DNA of 64,000 nucleotides from Rhodoplanes sp046000175 (lineage in GTDB: Bacteria > Pseudomonadota > Alphaproteobacteria > Rhizobiales > Xanthobacteraceae), in the NCBI RefSeq assembly GCF_046000175.1, contig NZ_JBEOMB010000005.1:1-64000 (forward strand), written 5' to 3'. Positions 33,712-43,033 of the stretch are shown piece by piece. A model generated the notes under the pieces. It worked only from the letters and a program-made list of their open reading frames with translations, ran no database searches and was not told the DNA's origin. Each line of letters starts with the position of its first letter. The stretch's first letter is position 1. The position numbers and the translations under genes were made by a program.

Positions 33712-35199
33712 ATGCGATCGTGGTCGCCGACGTGCCGTGTCTTCCGGATCATCCCGTTCGGGCTCGCCCTGAGCCTCGGCATCGGCGTTGCGGTCGCGAT
33801 GCCACCTGTGGCGGCCGACGCCGCGCCACGCCAAAAGCTCGTCTGCCCGAAGACGCTCGTGCAGCCCGGCGCGTTCGCCGACGACGCCGAGCACGCCCGT
33901 TATGCCGCCTGCCTGCGCCGGGCGGAGGCCCGCAAGGCCCGCCTCGCCAAGACGAAGCAGCAGGCTGCCCCTGCAGGGACCGCGGCCGCGGCGACGGGAG
34001 CGGCCGCCACGGCGACGGCGGGGCGCGAGGCGACCGGCAAGACGCAGCCGAGCGGCCGGGACTTCAAGGCCGCGGATCTGTCGCTCGCCACGATCCCGGG
34101 AATTCCGGGCGCCCGCTTCTGGGGCGACTCCGAGGGCGACTATCTGCGCGTCCTCGGCGGCGCCGGCGACGCTTGGCTGGCGCTCTCCGCCGGCGGCGAG
34201 GACTCGGGCTTCGGCGCCGGCCTGTTCACCGGCCTGTCGGCGAGCGGCCGCCGCACCGACTACGCCGTGGTGACCGGCGTCAGCTCCGGCGCCCTGCTCG
34301 CCCCGTTCATCTTTCTCGGGTCCGCGCGCGACGCCGAGATGCGCGACAACTTCATGGCCCTGAACGCGGCGGAAGTGTTCGAGGATCAGCGCACCCGCGA
34401 GAGCCTTCTCGACACGTGGCCGCTGCGCAAGTTCCTGGAGCGGCACATCACCCGCGAGCTGATCGACGCGGTCGCGGCCGAGCACGCGCGCGGCCGCCGT
34501 CTGATCGTCCTCACCGCAAATCTCGACACGGCCCGCCCGGTCGCCTGGAACATGGGCGCGATCGCGGCCGCCGGCACCGAGGCGTCACGGAAGCTGTTCC
34601 GCGACGTGCTGGTCGCGTCGAGCGCCATTCCCGGCCTGTTCCCGCCGATGATGATCGAGACCGAGGCGAACGGCCGCAAGATCCAGGAGATGCATGTCGA
34701 CGGCGGGCTCGCCTCGACGCTCTACGTGGCGCCGGACTCGATGCTGCTGGCCGGCGCCGCGAAGCTACCGATGAAGCGGATGACGCTGGTGATCAACGGC
34801 AAGCTCCGGCCGGAATTCGACGTGACCGATCGCAGCCTGGTCGGCGTGCTCGGCCGCTCGCTGTCGGTCGGCGTCAAGCGCGGCAGCCGGACCACCGCGC
34901 TCCTCGCCGCCGCGGCGGCGCGCCGCGCCGGCATCGGCTTCGAGATCGCCTATGTCGACCAGGGCTTCGATCACCCGAGCCGCGGCATGTTCGACCCCGC
35001 CTACATGAAGGCGCTGTTCGAGAGCGGCCTCGCCCAGGGCAAGAGCGCGACGCCGTTCCGCGCCGAGCTGCCCGGCACCGGCAGCGCCGACGCGGCGGCC
35101 GGCGGACCGGACCGCCCCGCGACCGCCCCCGCCGGCGGACCGACCGACGGCTCGGCCGCGCAGGCCACTCCTCCGACGGGTGGCGCCACGGCGCAGTGA
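33712..35199 (+). CDS. patatin-like phospholipase, exported
   Basis: A 495-residue protein with an N-terminal signal sequence (residues ~12-35), an Ala/Lys-rich linker and a patatin domain from about residue 155. The oxyanion loop reads SAGGEDSGFGAG (family form SGGGxDGxFGAG), the nucleophile elbow GVSSG near residue 192 and the catalytic Asp motif HVDGG near 330. So a Ser-Asp dyad lipid acyl hydrolase in the envelope is expected. The C-terminal ~40 residues are a disordered Pro/Gly/Ala tail. Confidence 0.87.
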   Translation: MRSWSPTCRVFRIIPFGLALSLGIGVAVAMPPVAADAAPRQKLVCPKTLVQPGAFADDAEHARYAACLRRAEARKARLAKTKQQAAPAGTAAAATGAAATATAGREATGKTQPSGRDFKAADLSLATIPGIPGARFWGDSEGDYLRVLGGAGDAWLALSAGGEDSGFGAGLFTGLSASGRRTDYAVVTGVSSGALLAPFIFLGSARDAEMRDNFMALNAAEVFEDQRTRESLLDTWPLRKFLERHITRELIDAVAAEHARGRRLIVLTANLDTARPVAWNMGAIAAAGTEASRKLFRDVLVASSAIPGLFPPMMIETEANGRKIQEMHVDGGLASTLYVAPDSMLLAGAAKLPMKRMTLVINGKLRPEFDVTDRSLVGVLGRSLSVGVKRGSRTTALLAAAAARRAGIGFEIAYVDQGFDHPSRGMFDPAYMKALFESGLAQGKSATPFRAELPGTGSADAAAGGPDRPATAPAGGPTDGSAAQATPPTGGATAQ

Positions 35200-35342
35200 A
35201 CGGTCGCGACACGAGGCGGCAGCTTTTCGCGGGCGAGGTCGCGGGGCTCGGGCGCGGCACGGCGCTCCACCTGGGCTCTTGCGGCCCGGCGCGGCCGGGT
35301 CCAAAGCTGAGCCGATTGCGTCACCAGATCGATCGAGCCCCG

Positions 35343-36542
35343 ATGCCCCGCCTGTTTCGCGTCTCCACGCTTCGCGGCCTCTGGCACGGCCTGCGCACCG
35401 AAGGCCCGCGCAGCCTGCTGCGCCTCGCCCGCAACGAGCTCGCCGAGCCCCGCCTCGCCCTCACGCGCAAGGTGAGAGGTGCGGTGACGGCGGTCGGCGA
35501 CCGCTTCCGCCGGGTCACGACGGCGAGCGAGGCGTGGTCGGACGATTGCCTGCAGCTCGTCTGGGACCTTTCGGTCGCGCCCGTGTCCTACGACCTCGTC
35601 GCGGCGCTCGCGGCGGCCGAGATCGAGCGACGCAAGCGCGGTCTCGGCGGCATCGTGGTGATCGTCGTCCCGGGCCCACACCACGGCGTGAAGCGGGAGA
35701 CGCCGGCGCACGAGATGGCCGACGATCCCGAGGCGCGGCTGCACCGGCTGCGCCAGGAGCTGCTGCCGCTGCTCGCGCTGATGCCCTCGGTGCGCGGCCA
35801 TGCCGTGTGCGCCGACCGCCAGCAGGCGTGGTCGCTGATCGCCGGCGACGACCGCCGCGTCTATCCGGACGGCTATCGCATCTTCCTGCCGCTGCGGCCC
35901 GACTCGGGCGCCGCCCGCGACGAGGCGCGCCGCGCCGGGACGGTGTGGCCGCTGCTGTCCGCCACCGACCCGGGCCGTCGCGCCGCCGAGGAGTATCTGA
36001 CCCGCGTCGCCGGCGGCCGTCGCGCCATCGTGATCACGCTGCGCGCGAGCGCGCTTTCGCCCCGGCGCAACAGCCGGATCGACGACTGGGTGGCGTTCGC
36101 CGACGGCCTCGACCGCACCCGCTATGCGCCGATCTTCGTCCATGACGGCCCGACCGGGGCGCCGCTGCCGGAGGCGCTCGCCGGACGCGAGGTCTGCGTC
36201 GCGGCGAGCCTCGACGTCGCGTTCCGGATGGGGCTCTACGAGCGCGCGTGGCTCACCATGGGCGTGCTCTCCGAGCCGCTGATGCTCGCCTGGTACGACG
36301 AGCGGGTGCGCTATCAGGTGTTCGTGCCGATCGACGAGGCCGACGACGTGACGGCGCGTGCCCTGGAGGACCAGGGTCACCGCATCGGCGGCGACATCGA
36401 GTTCGCGCGGCCCTGGCAGCAGCTCGTGTGGAAGACCGACACGCTGACGGCGATCCGCCTCGCCTTCGCGGTCATGGAGGCGCGCCTGACCGCCATCGAG
36501 GCGGTGGAGCGCACCGCACCGGCGGCGTCGGCTCGGGATTGA
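35343..36542 (+). CDS. protein of unknown function, two Rossmann-like segments
   Basis: A 399-residue soluble protein. It was not recognised. Two hydrophobic strands with following loops (GGIVVIVVPGPHHG near residue 105 and RRAIVITLRASALSP near 220) and a later RYAPIFVHDGPTG suggest a two-domain alpha/beta fold such as a GT-B-like glycosyltransferase, but no catalytic motif is visible. It follows the patatin-like gene by 143 bases on the same strand. ATG 35343 starts MPRLFRVSTLRGLW; the open frame extends far upstream only because of antisense codon bias. Confidence 0.72.
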   Translation: MPRLFRVSTLRGLWHGLRTEGPRSLLRLARNELAEPRLALTRKVRGAVTAVGDRFRRVTTASEAWSDDCLQLVWDLSVAPVSYDLVAALAAAEIERRKRGLGGIVVIVVPGPHHGVKRETPAHEMADDPEARLHRLRQELLPLLALMPSVRGHAVCADRQQAWSLIAGDDRRVYPDGYRIFLPLRPDSGAARDEARRAGTVWPLLSATDPGRRAAEEYLTRVAGGRRAIVITLRASALSPRRNSRIDDWVAFADGLDRTRYAPIFVHDGPTGAPLPEALAGREVCVAASLDVAFRMGLYERAWLTMGVLSEPLMLAWYDERVRYQVFVPIDEADDVTARALEDQGHRIGGDIEFARPWQQLVWKTDTLTAIRLAFAVMEARLTAIEAVERTAPAASARD

Positions 36543-36897
36543 CGGCTCTTTTGGATCGGCTGGACCGGGTCGCCGATCTGATCGGACCTACAGTCGAATC
36601 GGGTTCTCCGAGCTTGTCGCGTCTCAGAGCTTATCGCGTGTCCGAGCTTATCGCGTCTCCGAGCTTATCGCGGCTCCGAGCTTATCGCGTGTCCGAGCGT
36701 TGGGCTGGAGCGCACCCGCTGTCGGCAGGACGTGAAGATCGACCATAGGACAGCCGAGGCCGGTCGGCGTCAGCCATCAAGACCCTTCGAGGGGATCACG
36801 CGAGCCCGGCTCGCAAGGCGCGGCGGCGTTCCAAAACGGCCGCCGAGGTGACTGACGCGCTTCTCGAACCGGTGCGTCGGCGCACCGGGGCGCGTGG
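36543..36897. other. intergenic region with tandem repeats
   Basis: About 355 bases after the unknown 399-residue gene. Apart from the 17-bp repeats at 36607 nothing gene-like is convincing. Confidence 0.5.
36607..36699. repeat. five and a half tandem copies of a 17-bp unit
   Basis: The unit TCCGAGCTTATCGCGTC repeats from 36607 in steps of 17 with few changes (TTG for TTA in the first, TCAG in the second, CGGC or CGTG at some ends) and stops in a partial sixth copy. Being 17, not a multiple of 3, it is unlikely to code. Confidence 0.92.
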
Positions 36898-37038
36898 TCA
36901 AACCAGGAAGGTCAGCACAGTCGACAGAACGCAGCCGCTGACGAGCAGCAGCCAATCGCCGCCGTCGAACCCGAGCAGATGCGTCGATCCGCCGGTGCGG
37001 TCGTAGATGGCATTGTCGTAGGCGGTGTCGTCGAACAT
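36898..37038 (-). CDS. 46-residue single-pass membrane protein, predicted stress-induced
   Basis: The ORF starts at ATG 37038 with CAGGGGAC upstream and ends at a TGA at 36898. The N-terminal half is Asp/Tyr-rich (MFDDTAYDNAIYDRTGG) and residues ~29-46 are one hydrophobic helix ending directly in the stop, so a tail-anchored topology is possible. A perfect EcfG-type promoter lies 39 bases upstream of the start with a sensible leader length. No family was recognised. Confidence 0.7.
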   Translation of the reverse strand: MFDDTAYDNAIYDRTGGSTHLLGFDGGDWLLLVSGCVLSTVLTFLV

Positions 37039-37076
37039 GACTGTCCCCTGGAGAACAAAGCCCCCTGTGCCACCAC

Positions 37077-37101
37077 AACGCGCAGCCGGGCCCTCGGTTC
37101 C
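37077..37101 (-). promoter_or_regulatory. EcfG-type general stress promoter (GGAAC-N16-CGTT)
   Basis: On the minus strand GGAAC at 37101-37097, CGTT at 37080-37077, 16 bases between, a full match. Predicted transcript start near 37070, about 32 bases before the ATG of the small membrane protein. Confidence 0.68.
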
Positions 37102-37317
37102 AGGGCGGTAACGAATTATTAAGGATTTGGGACACTGCGCCCGAGAGGGTGATTCGGAGGGCCGGCGACACTGGATCGCCGGCGGGGCGGGAGGCTACGG
37201 CAAGGGCCGGCAGCGAGCCCCTCGGGCCGGTGCCGGCGCGCGCCGAGCGCGCTGCGCGTCCTGCACCTTCGGCCGCGAAGCGTAACGTTCGATGCCTTCT
37301 TCTGCGACCTCGGCCGT

Positions 37318-37527
37318 CTACGACTTCGGTCGCCAGTCGGTCAGGAAGGTGTCGATGGAGCGCAGCCAGTCGGCGTTCTTGGCGAGCAGCTCGGAGGTCC
37401 GCGCCATCATGGCGAAGTGGTCGCGCTCCGCGATCGAGCTCGTCGCGCCGGCCTGGTCGGCGAAGCTGACGGCATTCCGCCGGTGCTGCTCGGCATCGAG
37501 CAAAACCTGTCGAGGCGTTCGACGCAT
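37318..37527 (-). CDS. small hypothetical protein, helical
   Basis: A 69-residue protein, MRRTPRQVLLDAEQHRRNAV at the start and DWLRSIDTFLTDWRPKS at the end, predicted to be mostly helical and soluble. GGGGGGACGAGTG stands before the ATG. The open frame continues upstream to 37671 but without a good start. No family recognised. Confidence 0.6.
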   Translation of the reverse strand: MRRTPRQVLLDAEQHRRNAVSFADQAGATSSIAERDHFAMMARTSELLAKNADWLRSIDTFLTDWRPKS

Positions 37528-37678
37528 CACTCGTCCCCCCGCCGAAACTCTCACGCATGACGGGAGAAGACTAACTCGAACGGCTTGCTCGCGTCCACGC
37601 TTGGTTGTAGCGGTCCACAAGGCACTGGATCCCGGGCCGGTCGCGACGCCGGAGGCGCATCTATAATTCACTTGGATT

Positions 37679-37699
37679 AATCAATCACATGTTTTGATT
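37679..37699. promoter_or_regulatory. inverted repeat AATCAA-N9-TTGATT, candidate operator
   Basis: Perfect 6-bp arms around nine bases, in an AT-rich stretch about 90 bases before the binding-protein gene that opens the molybdenum hydroxylase operon. The palindrome GATTAATC overlaps its left edge. No regulator gene lies nearby. Confidence 0.4.
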
Positions 37700-37789
37700 T
37701 GCTTTCGTGATGAAATGCCGGCGGAATTCGCACGGGTCCGGGCCCCGCCGCGTGCATGGCCGATGCACTCGCCTCGACGGAGAACTCGC

Positions 37790-38788
37790 ATGCTCACCCT
37801 CGCTCGTCTGGCCTGCTGTGCCGCCGGGCTGGCCGCGGCCGCCCTCGCCGCCTGGTCAGACCCCGCCGCCGCCCAGCGCGTCATCCGGGTCGGCCAGGCC
37901 GACACGCTCACCGGGCACAACCTGCCCGAGCTGATCGCCATGACCAACACCGAGAAGCGGCTCGGCGTGAAGTTCAACGTGGTCGCGCTGAAGTCCGACG
38001 ACGTCGTCTTCCAGGCGGTGATCAACAACGAGATCGATATCGGCATCGGCGACGCCTACAAGGGCATCGACACCCTCAAGGCGCCGGTGCGGCACTTCTT
38101 CCTGCTGCGCCGGGTCGCCTACTTCCCGGTGGTCAACAGCGAGGCCTACAAGACCTGGAAGGATCTGAACGGCGCCGACATGGCCGTCCACGCGCGTGGC
38201 TCCGCCACCGAGGCGCTGGCTTTGCAGATGGAGAAGGCGAACGGCATCAAGTTCGGTCAGATCAGCTTCGTGCCGGGCTCCGAGGTGCGCATCATCGCGA
38301 TGCGCCGCGGCACCATGAAGGCGACGCTGCTCGACCTGCCGAACACCCGCAAGCTCACCGAGGAAGACCCGAAGAAGTTCATCGTCCTGCCGGTCGAGAC
38401 CCAGTCGGCGAGCGACGAGATCTTCTACGCGACCACCAAGTTCATCGCCGACAACAAGGAGCTGGTGCAGGTGCTGAGCGAGGAGCTCTTGAAGTCGCTG
38501 CGCGCCGTCAACGCCGACCCCAAGGCGCCGGCGAGGCTGCGCACCGAGCTCGGTCTTCTCAAGGATCTGCCCAAGCCCCTCGCCGACGACATCACGCCTT
38601 ATTTCGAGATGGCGGTGCCGGGCGGCCTGTTCCCGACCGACGGCGGCGGCGCTGCGGCGGCCAAGGCCGACTTCGACTTTCTGATCGCGGCCGGCCGCTT
38701 CAAGGGCCAGAACGCCGACTACAAGGTCGAGGACTTCTGGGAGCTCGCGCCCCTGAACGCCGCCCTCGCCAAGGTCGGCAAGAACTGA
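37790..38788 (+). CDS. ABC transporter substrate-binding protein (NMT1/TauA-like)
   Basis: A 332-residue exported receptor: signal peptide to about residue 29 (DPAAAQ), mature start RVIRVGQADTLTGHNLPELI, and FQAVINNEIDIGIGDAYKGI which matches the ligand-loop region of NMT1-type receptors. GGAGAACTCGC precedes the ATG. First gene of an operon with a permease, ATPase, second permease, amidohydrolase and a molybdenum hydroxylase, so the ligand is probably the substrate of those enzymes. Confidence 0.85.
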   Translation: MLTLARLACCAAGLAAAALAAWSDPAAAQRVIRVGQADTLTGHNLPELIAMTNTEKRLGVKFNVVALKSDDVVFQAVINNEIDIGIGDAYKGIDTLKAPVRHFFLLRRVAYFPVVNSEAYKTWKDLNGADMAVHARGSATEALALQMEKANGIKFGQISFVPGSEVRIIAMRRGTMKATLLDLPNTRKLTEEDPKKFIVLPVETQSASDEIFYATTKFIADNKELVQVLSEELLKSLRAVNADPKAPARLRTELGLLKDLPKPLADDITPYFEMAVPGGLFPTDGGGAAAAKADFDFLIAAGRFKGQNADYKVEDFWELAPLNAALAKVGKN

Positions 38789-38828
38789 GCCGGCGGCTCG
38801 TGCCCCCCGTGCCCCGGCTCGTGCCCCG

Positions 38829-39706
38829 ATGACACAGATCGAAACGTCGCGGCGCGCCGGGGCGGCGGCCCCCGAAGCGACCGACCGTCCAGCCGCGGCG
38901 GTCACCGATGCGGACGGTCTCGCACAGGTCGGTCCCGGCCTGCGCGACGACAGCTGGCGGGACAAGAGCTGGCCCTGGCAGGTCGCCTCCTTCGTGCTGG
39001 TGCTCGGCGCCTGGGAGATCGCCGGGCGCTGGCCGGTGAGCCTCGCCTTCCCGCCGTTCTCGCGGGTCGCTGTCGCCTTCGTCGAGATGGCGGCGGCCGG
39101 CGACTTCGGCCGCGCCTACGCCGTGACGCTGCCGCCGCTCGTCGTCGGCATCGGCATCGTCGCCGTGCTCGGCGTCACGCTCGGCATCGCCATGGGCCTG
39201 TCGCGCGGCCTCGAATGGATCGGCATGCCCCTGATGGTGGTGCTGCAGACCGCGCCGATCGCCGCCATCATCCCGCTGCTCACCTACTTCTACGGGGTCA
39301 GCCCGACCTCGAAGACCGCCGCCGTGATCCTGCTCGCCGCGCCCATCGTCGTGCTCAACTCGTATCGCGGCATCCGCAACACCAATGCGTCGCTGCTCGA
39401 CATGTGCCGCTCCTTCCTCGGCACCCGGCTGCAGCAGGTGGTCAAGATCATGCTGCCGCATGCGAGCGGCATGATCTTCGCCGGGCTGCGGCTCGGCATC
39501 TCGGCCGGCTTCATCGGCGTGGTGCTGGCCGAGCTGCTGATCTCGCCGACCGGCATCGGCGACCTGATCAGCTACAATCGGTCGATCGCCCGCTACGACA
39601 AGATGTTCGCCGCGATCCTCTCGATCCTGGCGCTCGCCACCGTGACGCTCGCGCTGCTGCAGCGCCTCGAGAACCGGCTGTTCCGGCCGGACCACGCGGT
39701 ATCCGG

Positions 39707-39710
<4 letters not shown>
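38829..39710 (+). CDS. ABC transporter permease, first of two
   Basis: A 293-residue protein with a ~45-residue hydrophilic N-terminus and about six membrane segments. The coupling region reads LLDMCRSFLGTRLQQVVKIM then LPHASGMIFAGLRLGISAG, the SsuC/TauC-type motif. Its stop overlaps the ATG of the ATPase gene (ATGA). Confidence 0.87.
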
Positions 39711-40525
<815 letters not shown>

Positions 40526-40556
40526 GGACGGCGGCAGACCGCACCGACAGTTCCGA

Positions 40557-40661
40557 TCCTCATGGTGAGGAGCGGCCGCAGGCCGCGTCTCGAACCGTGC
40601 GGCCACGACGGGGCCGCCCCCGCCCTTCGAGACGGCCGCTGCGCGGCCTCCTCAGGACGAG
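40557..40661. repeat. intergenic palindromic repeat (CCTCATGGTGAGG...CCTCAGGACGAGG)
   Basis: Left CCTCATGGTGAGGAGCGGCC with inner GTCTCGAA and right TTCGAGAC with GGCCTCCTCAGGACGAGG form an interrupted inverted repeat. This exact type is abundant between genes of Bradyrhizobium and Rhodopseudomonas, from memory. Here it interrupts an operon between ATPase and second permease. Confidence 0.8.
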
Positions 40662-40670
40662 GGCTGAGCA

Positions 40671-41453
40671 ATGCCGACGCGATGGCATACGCCCATGACC
40701 CCGCGCTCGTTCCTCGATCACGTCCCGTCCGGCTTCTCGCTCCTCGTCTGGGCGCTCATCTGGGAGCTGATCGGCCGCTTCGGCGGCATCGATCTGATCC
40801 CGCCGATGACCGCGATCGTCGCCAAGGCGATCGAGCTGGTGCAGACCGAGTCGTTCATGAAGGCGCTCGCCGTCACGGCCCAGGCCTTCGGCATCGGCAT
40901 GGCACTGGCGATCGTGGTCGGCATCCCGCTCGGTGTGCTGATGGGGGTGTGGCGACCGGCCGAGCGGCTCATGGACATCTGGGTGAACATCTTCATCAGC
41001 GCGCCGCTCACCGCGCTGGTGCCGGCCCTGATGCCGCTCCTCGGCATCGGCCAGACCACCGTTGTCGCGACCGTGTTCCTGTTCGCCGTCTGGGTGCTGG
41101 TCATCGACACGCAAGCTGGCATCCGCCATGTCGGCGGCTCGCTCGTCGACATGGCGCGGCTGTTCGGCGGCACCCGGGCGCAGATCTTCTTCAAGGTGCT
41201 GCTGCCCGGGGCGCTCCCCGAGATTCTCACCGGGCTGCGGCTCGCGGTGGTGCGCGGCGTCAAGGGCGTGGTGATCGGCCAGATCATCATCGCGCTGCTC
41301 GGCTTCGGCGAGCTGTTCGAGCTCTATCTCCAGAACTTCCTGATGGAGGAGTTCTGGGCCCTGGTGTTCGTCGTCTTCGCCCTCGCCTTCGTGCTGGTCG
41401 AGCTGGTCGGGATGGTCGAGCGCCGCTTCGATTTCTATGCCGGCTCGCGCTGA
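40671..41453 (+). CDS. ABC transporter permease, second of two
   Basis: A 260-residue permease with about six membrane segments. The coupling region is LVDMARLFGGTRAQIFFKVL then LPGALPEILTGLRLAVVRG. It is diverged from the first permease in this operon. GAGGGCTGAGCA precedes the ATG at 40671; ATG 40695 is an alternative. The two permeases may form a heterodimer with one ATPase. Confidence 0.86.
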   Translation: MPTRWHTPMTPRSFLDHVPSGFSLLVWALIWELIGRFGGIDLIPPMTAIVAKAIELVQTESFMKALAVTAQAFGIGMALAIVVGIPLGVLMGVWRPAERLMDIWVNIFISAPLTALVPALMPLLGIGQTTVVATVFLFAVWVLVIDTQAGIRHVGGSLVDMARLFGGTRAQIFFKVLLPGALPEILTGLRLAVVRGVKGVVIGQIIIALLGFGELFELYLQNFLMEEFWALVFVVFALAFVLVELVGMVERRFDFYAGSR

Positions 41454-41484
41454 TCCGCGTCACGACACGCTTCCGAGGACTCCA

Positions 41485-43011
41485 ATGAACAACAACACTC
41501 CCATCCTGATCGAGAACGGCCGCGCGCTGCTGCCCGACGGCGATCCGCACCAGGGCGAGCGCTGCGACATTCTCGTCCGTAACGGCGCGATCGCGGAGAT
41601 CGGCACGGGCCTCGCGGCCAAGCTGCGGACGGAGGGGACGGCGTTCGAGACCCTCGACGCCACCGACCGGCTGGTGATCCCGGGCTTCATCAACGCGCAC
41701 TATCACTCGCACGACACGCTCGCCAAGGGCACCATGGACGAGACTCCGCTGGAGACGTGGCGCCTGCTCGCTTTGCCGCCCCAGTATCCCAAGCGGTCCC
41801 GCGCGGAGATCCGCGCCCGCACCCTGATCGGCGCGCTCGAATGCCTGCGCTCCGGCATGACCACCGTGCAGGACATGGTGACGCTCTATCCGTTCGATCC
41901 CGAGCACTTCGAGGCCGTGGTCGAGGCCTACGAGGAGATCGGCGTGCGCGCCGTGGTGGCGCTGCAATACGCCGACATCCGCGGCATCGAGACGATCCCG
42001 TTCTGGAAGGAGATCTTCCCGGCCGAATACCACCCCTATCTCTCGACCGCGGCCGAGCCCGACAAGAAGATCGACCAGCTCGCCTGGTTCGAGGACAACG
42101 TGCTGAAGCAGCAGAAGCCCGGTGCGCGCGTCACCTGGGCGCTCGGCCCCTCGGCGCCGGAGCGCTGCACCCGCGCCCTGATCGAGCGCACCGCCGCGTT
42201 GTCGCAGACCTACGACCTGCCGATCTTCACCCACATCTACGAGTCGAAGGGCATGGCCCTGCAGGCCCGCCTCGAATACCCCGACCACGGCGGCTCGCTG
42301 ATCAGAAGGCTCGAGGTCGAGGGCCTGCTCGGGCCGCGCCTCAATCTCGCGCATTCGGTGTGGCTGATGCCGGACGAGATCGAGATTCTCGCCCGCACCG
42401 GCACCAACGTGGTGATCAACCCGCTCAGCAACACCAAGCTGAAGAGCGGAATCCCGCCGATCCGCGCCCTGCAGGACGCCGGCGTGTCGATCGCGCTCGG
42501 CTGCGACAACTGCTCGTGCTCGGACGCGCAGAACATGTTCCAGGCCATGAAGCTGTTCGCGCTCCTCGTGCACATCAGCGATCCGGAGCCCGGCCCCGAC
42601 CAGTCGAGCCGCGCCTTCGGCGCGGCGACCACGGGTGGCGCCCACGCGATCGCGCGAAGCGATCTCGGCCGGATCGCGCCGGGCGCACGCGCCGACCTCG
42701 TGCTGGTCGACCTGAAGGATCCCTCCTACGTGCCGCTCAACAGCGCCACGCGCCAGCTCGTCTACACGGAGGGCGGCCGCGGCGTGGACACCGTGATGGT
42801 CGACGGCCGCGTCGTGATCAGAAACGGCCGCCTCGCCACCATGGACCAGGACGCGCTCCTGGACGAGGTGATGGCCGTGGTGCCGCAGTTCCGCGCTGAC
42901 TTCGCCGCCATCGCGGCGCGTGTCGAAACGTTGAAGCCATGGATCGCGGAGGCGCACCGAAAAATCTGGGCGGCCGACGTCGGCACCAACCGGCTGTTCA
43001 CGGGCCACTGA
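41485..43011 (+). CDS. amidohydrolase-superfamily deaminase/chlorohydrolase-like enzyme
   Basis: A 508-residue metal-dependent hydrolase related to TrzA/AtzB and guanine or cytosine deaminases. The HxH metal motif is in NAHYHSHDTLAKG (His 72, 74, 76), further candidate ligands are the His of FTHIYESKG and of NLAHSVWLM, and the catalytic Asp of ALGCDNCSCSDAQNM. The C-terminal part has the PGARADLVLVDL strand that closes the beta-sandwich. It would deaminate or hydrolyse a C-N bond on a ring. GAGGACTCCA before the ATG. It lies between the importer and the molybdenum hydroxylase genes. Confidence 0.87.
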   Translation: MNNNTPILIENGRALLPDGDPHQGERCDILVRNGAIAEIGTGLAAKLRTEGTAFETLDATDRLVIPGFINAHYHSHDTLAKGTMDETPLETWRLLALPPQYPKRSRAEIRARTLIGALECLRSGMTTVQDMVTLYPFDPEHFEAVVEAYEEIGVRAVVALQYADIRGIETIPFWKEIFPAEYHPYLSTAAEPDKKIDQLAWFEDNVLKQQKPGARVTWALGPSAPERCTRALIERTAALSQTYDLPIFTHIYESKGMALQARLEYPDHGGSLIRRLEVEGLLGPRLNLAHSVWLMPDEIEILARTGTNVVINPLSNTKLKSGIPPIRALQDAGVSIALGCDNCSCSDAQNMFQAMKLFALLVHISDPEPGPDQSSRAFGAATTGGAHAIARSDLGRIAPGARADLVLVDLKDPSYVPLNSATRQLVYTEGGRGVDTVMVDGRVVIRNGRLATMDQDALLDEVMAVVPQFRADFAAIAARVETLKPWIAEAHRKIWAADVGTNRLFTGH

Positions 43012-43033
43012 GCGGGGCTGACGGGCACGCGCC

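Noticed and set aside
32856..36542. 1228-codon open frame ending with the unknown 399-residue protein
   Set aside because: Only the part from 35343 has protein-like composition; the upstream part is out of frame with the membrane-protein and patatin genes and is Arg/Pro-rich.
36607..36699. CRISPR array
   Set aside because: Repeats are directly adjacent 17-bp units without spacers and no cas genes are present.
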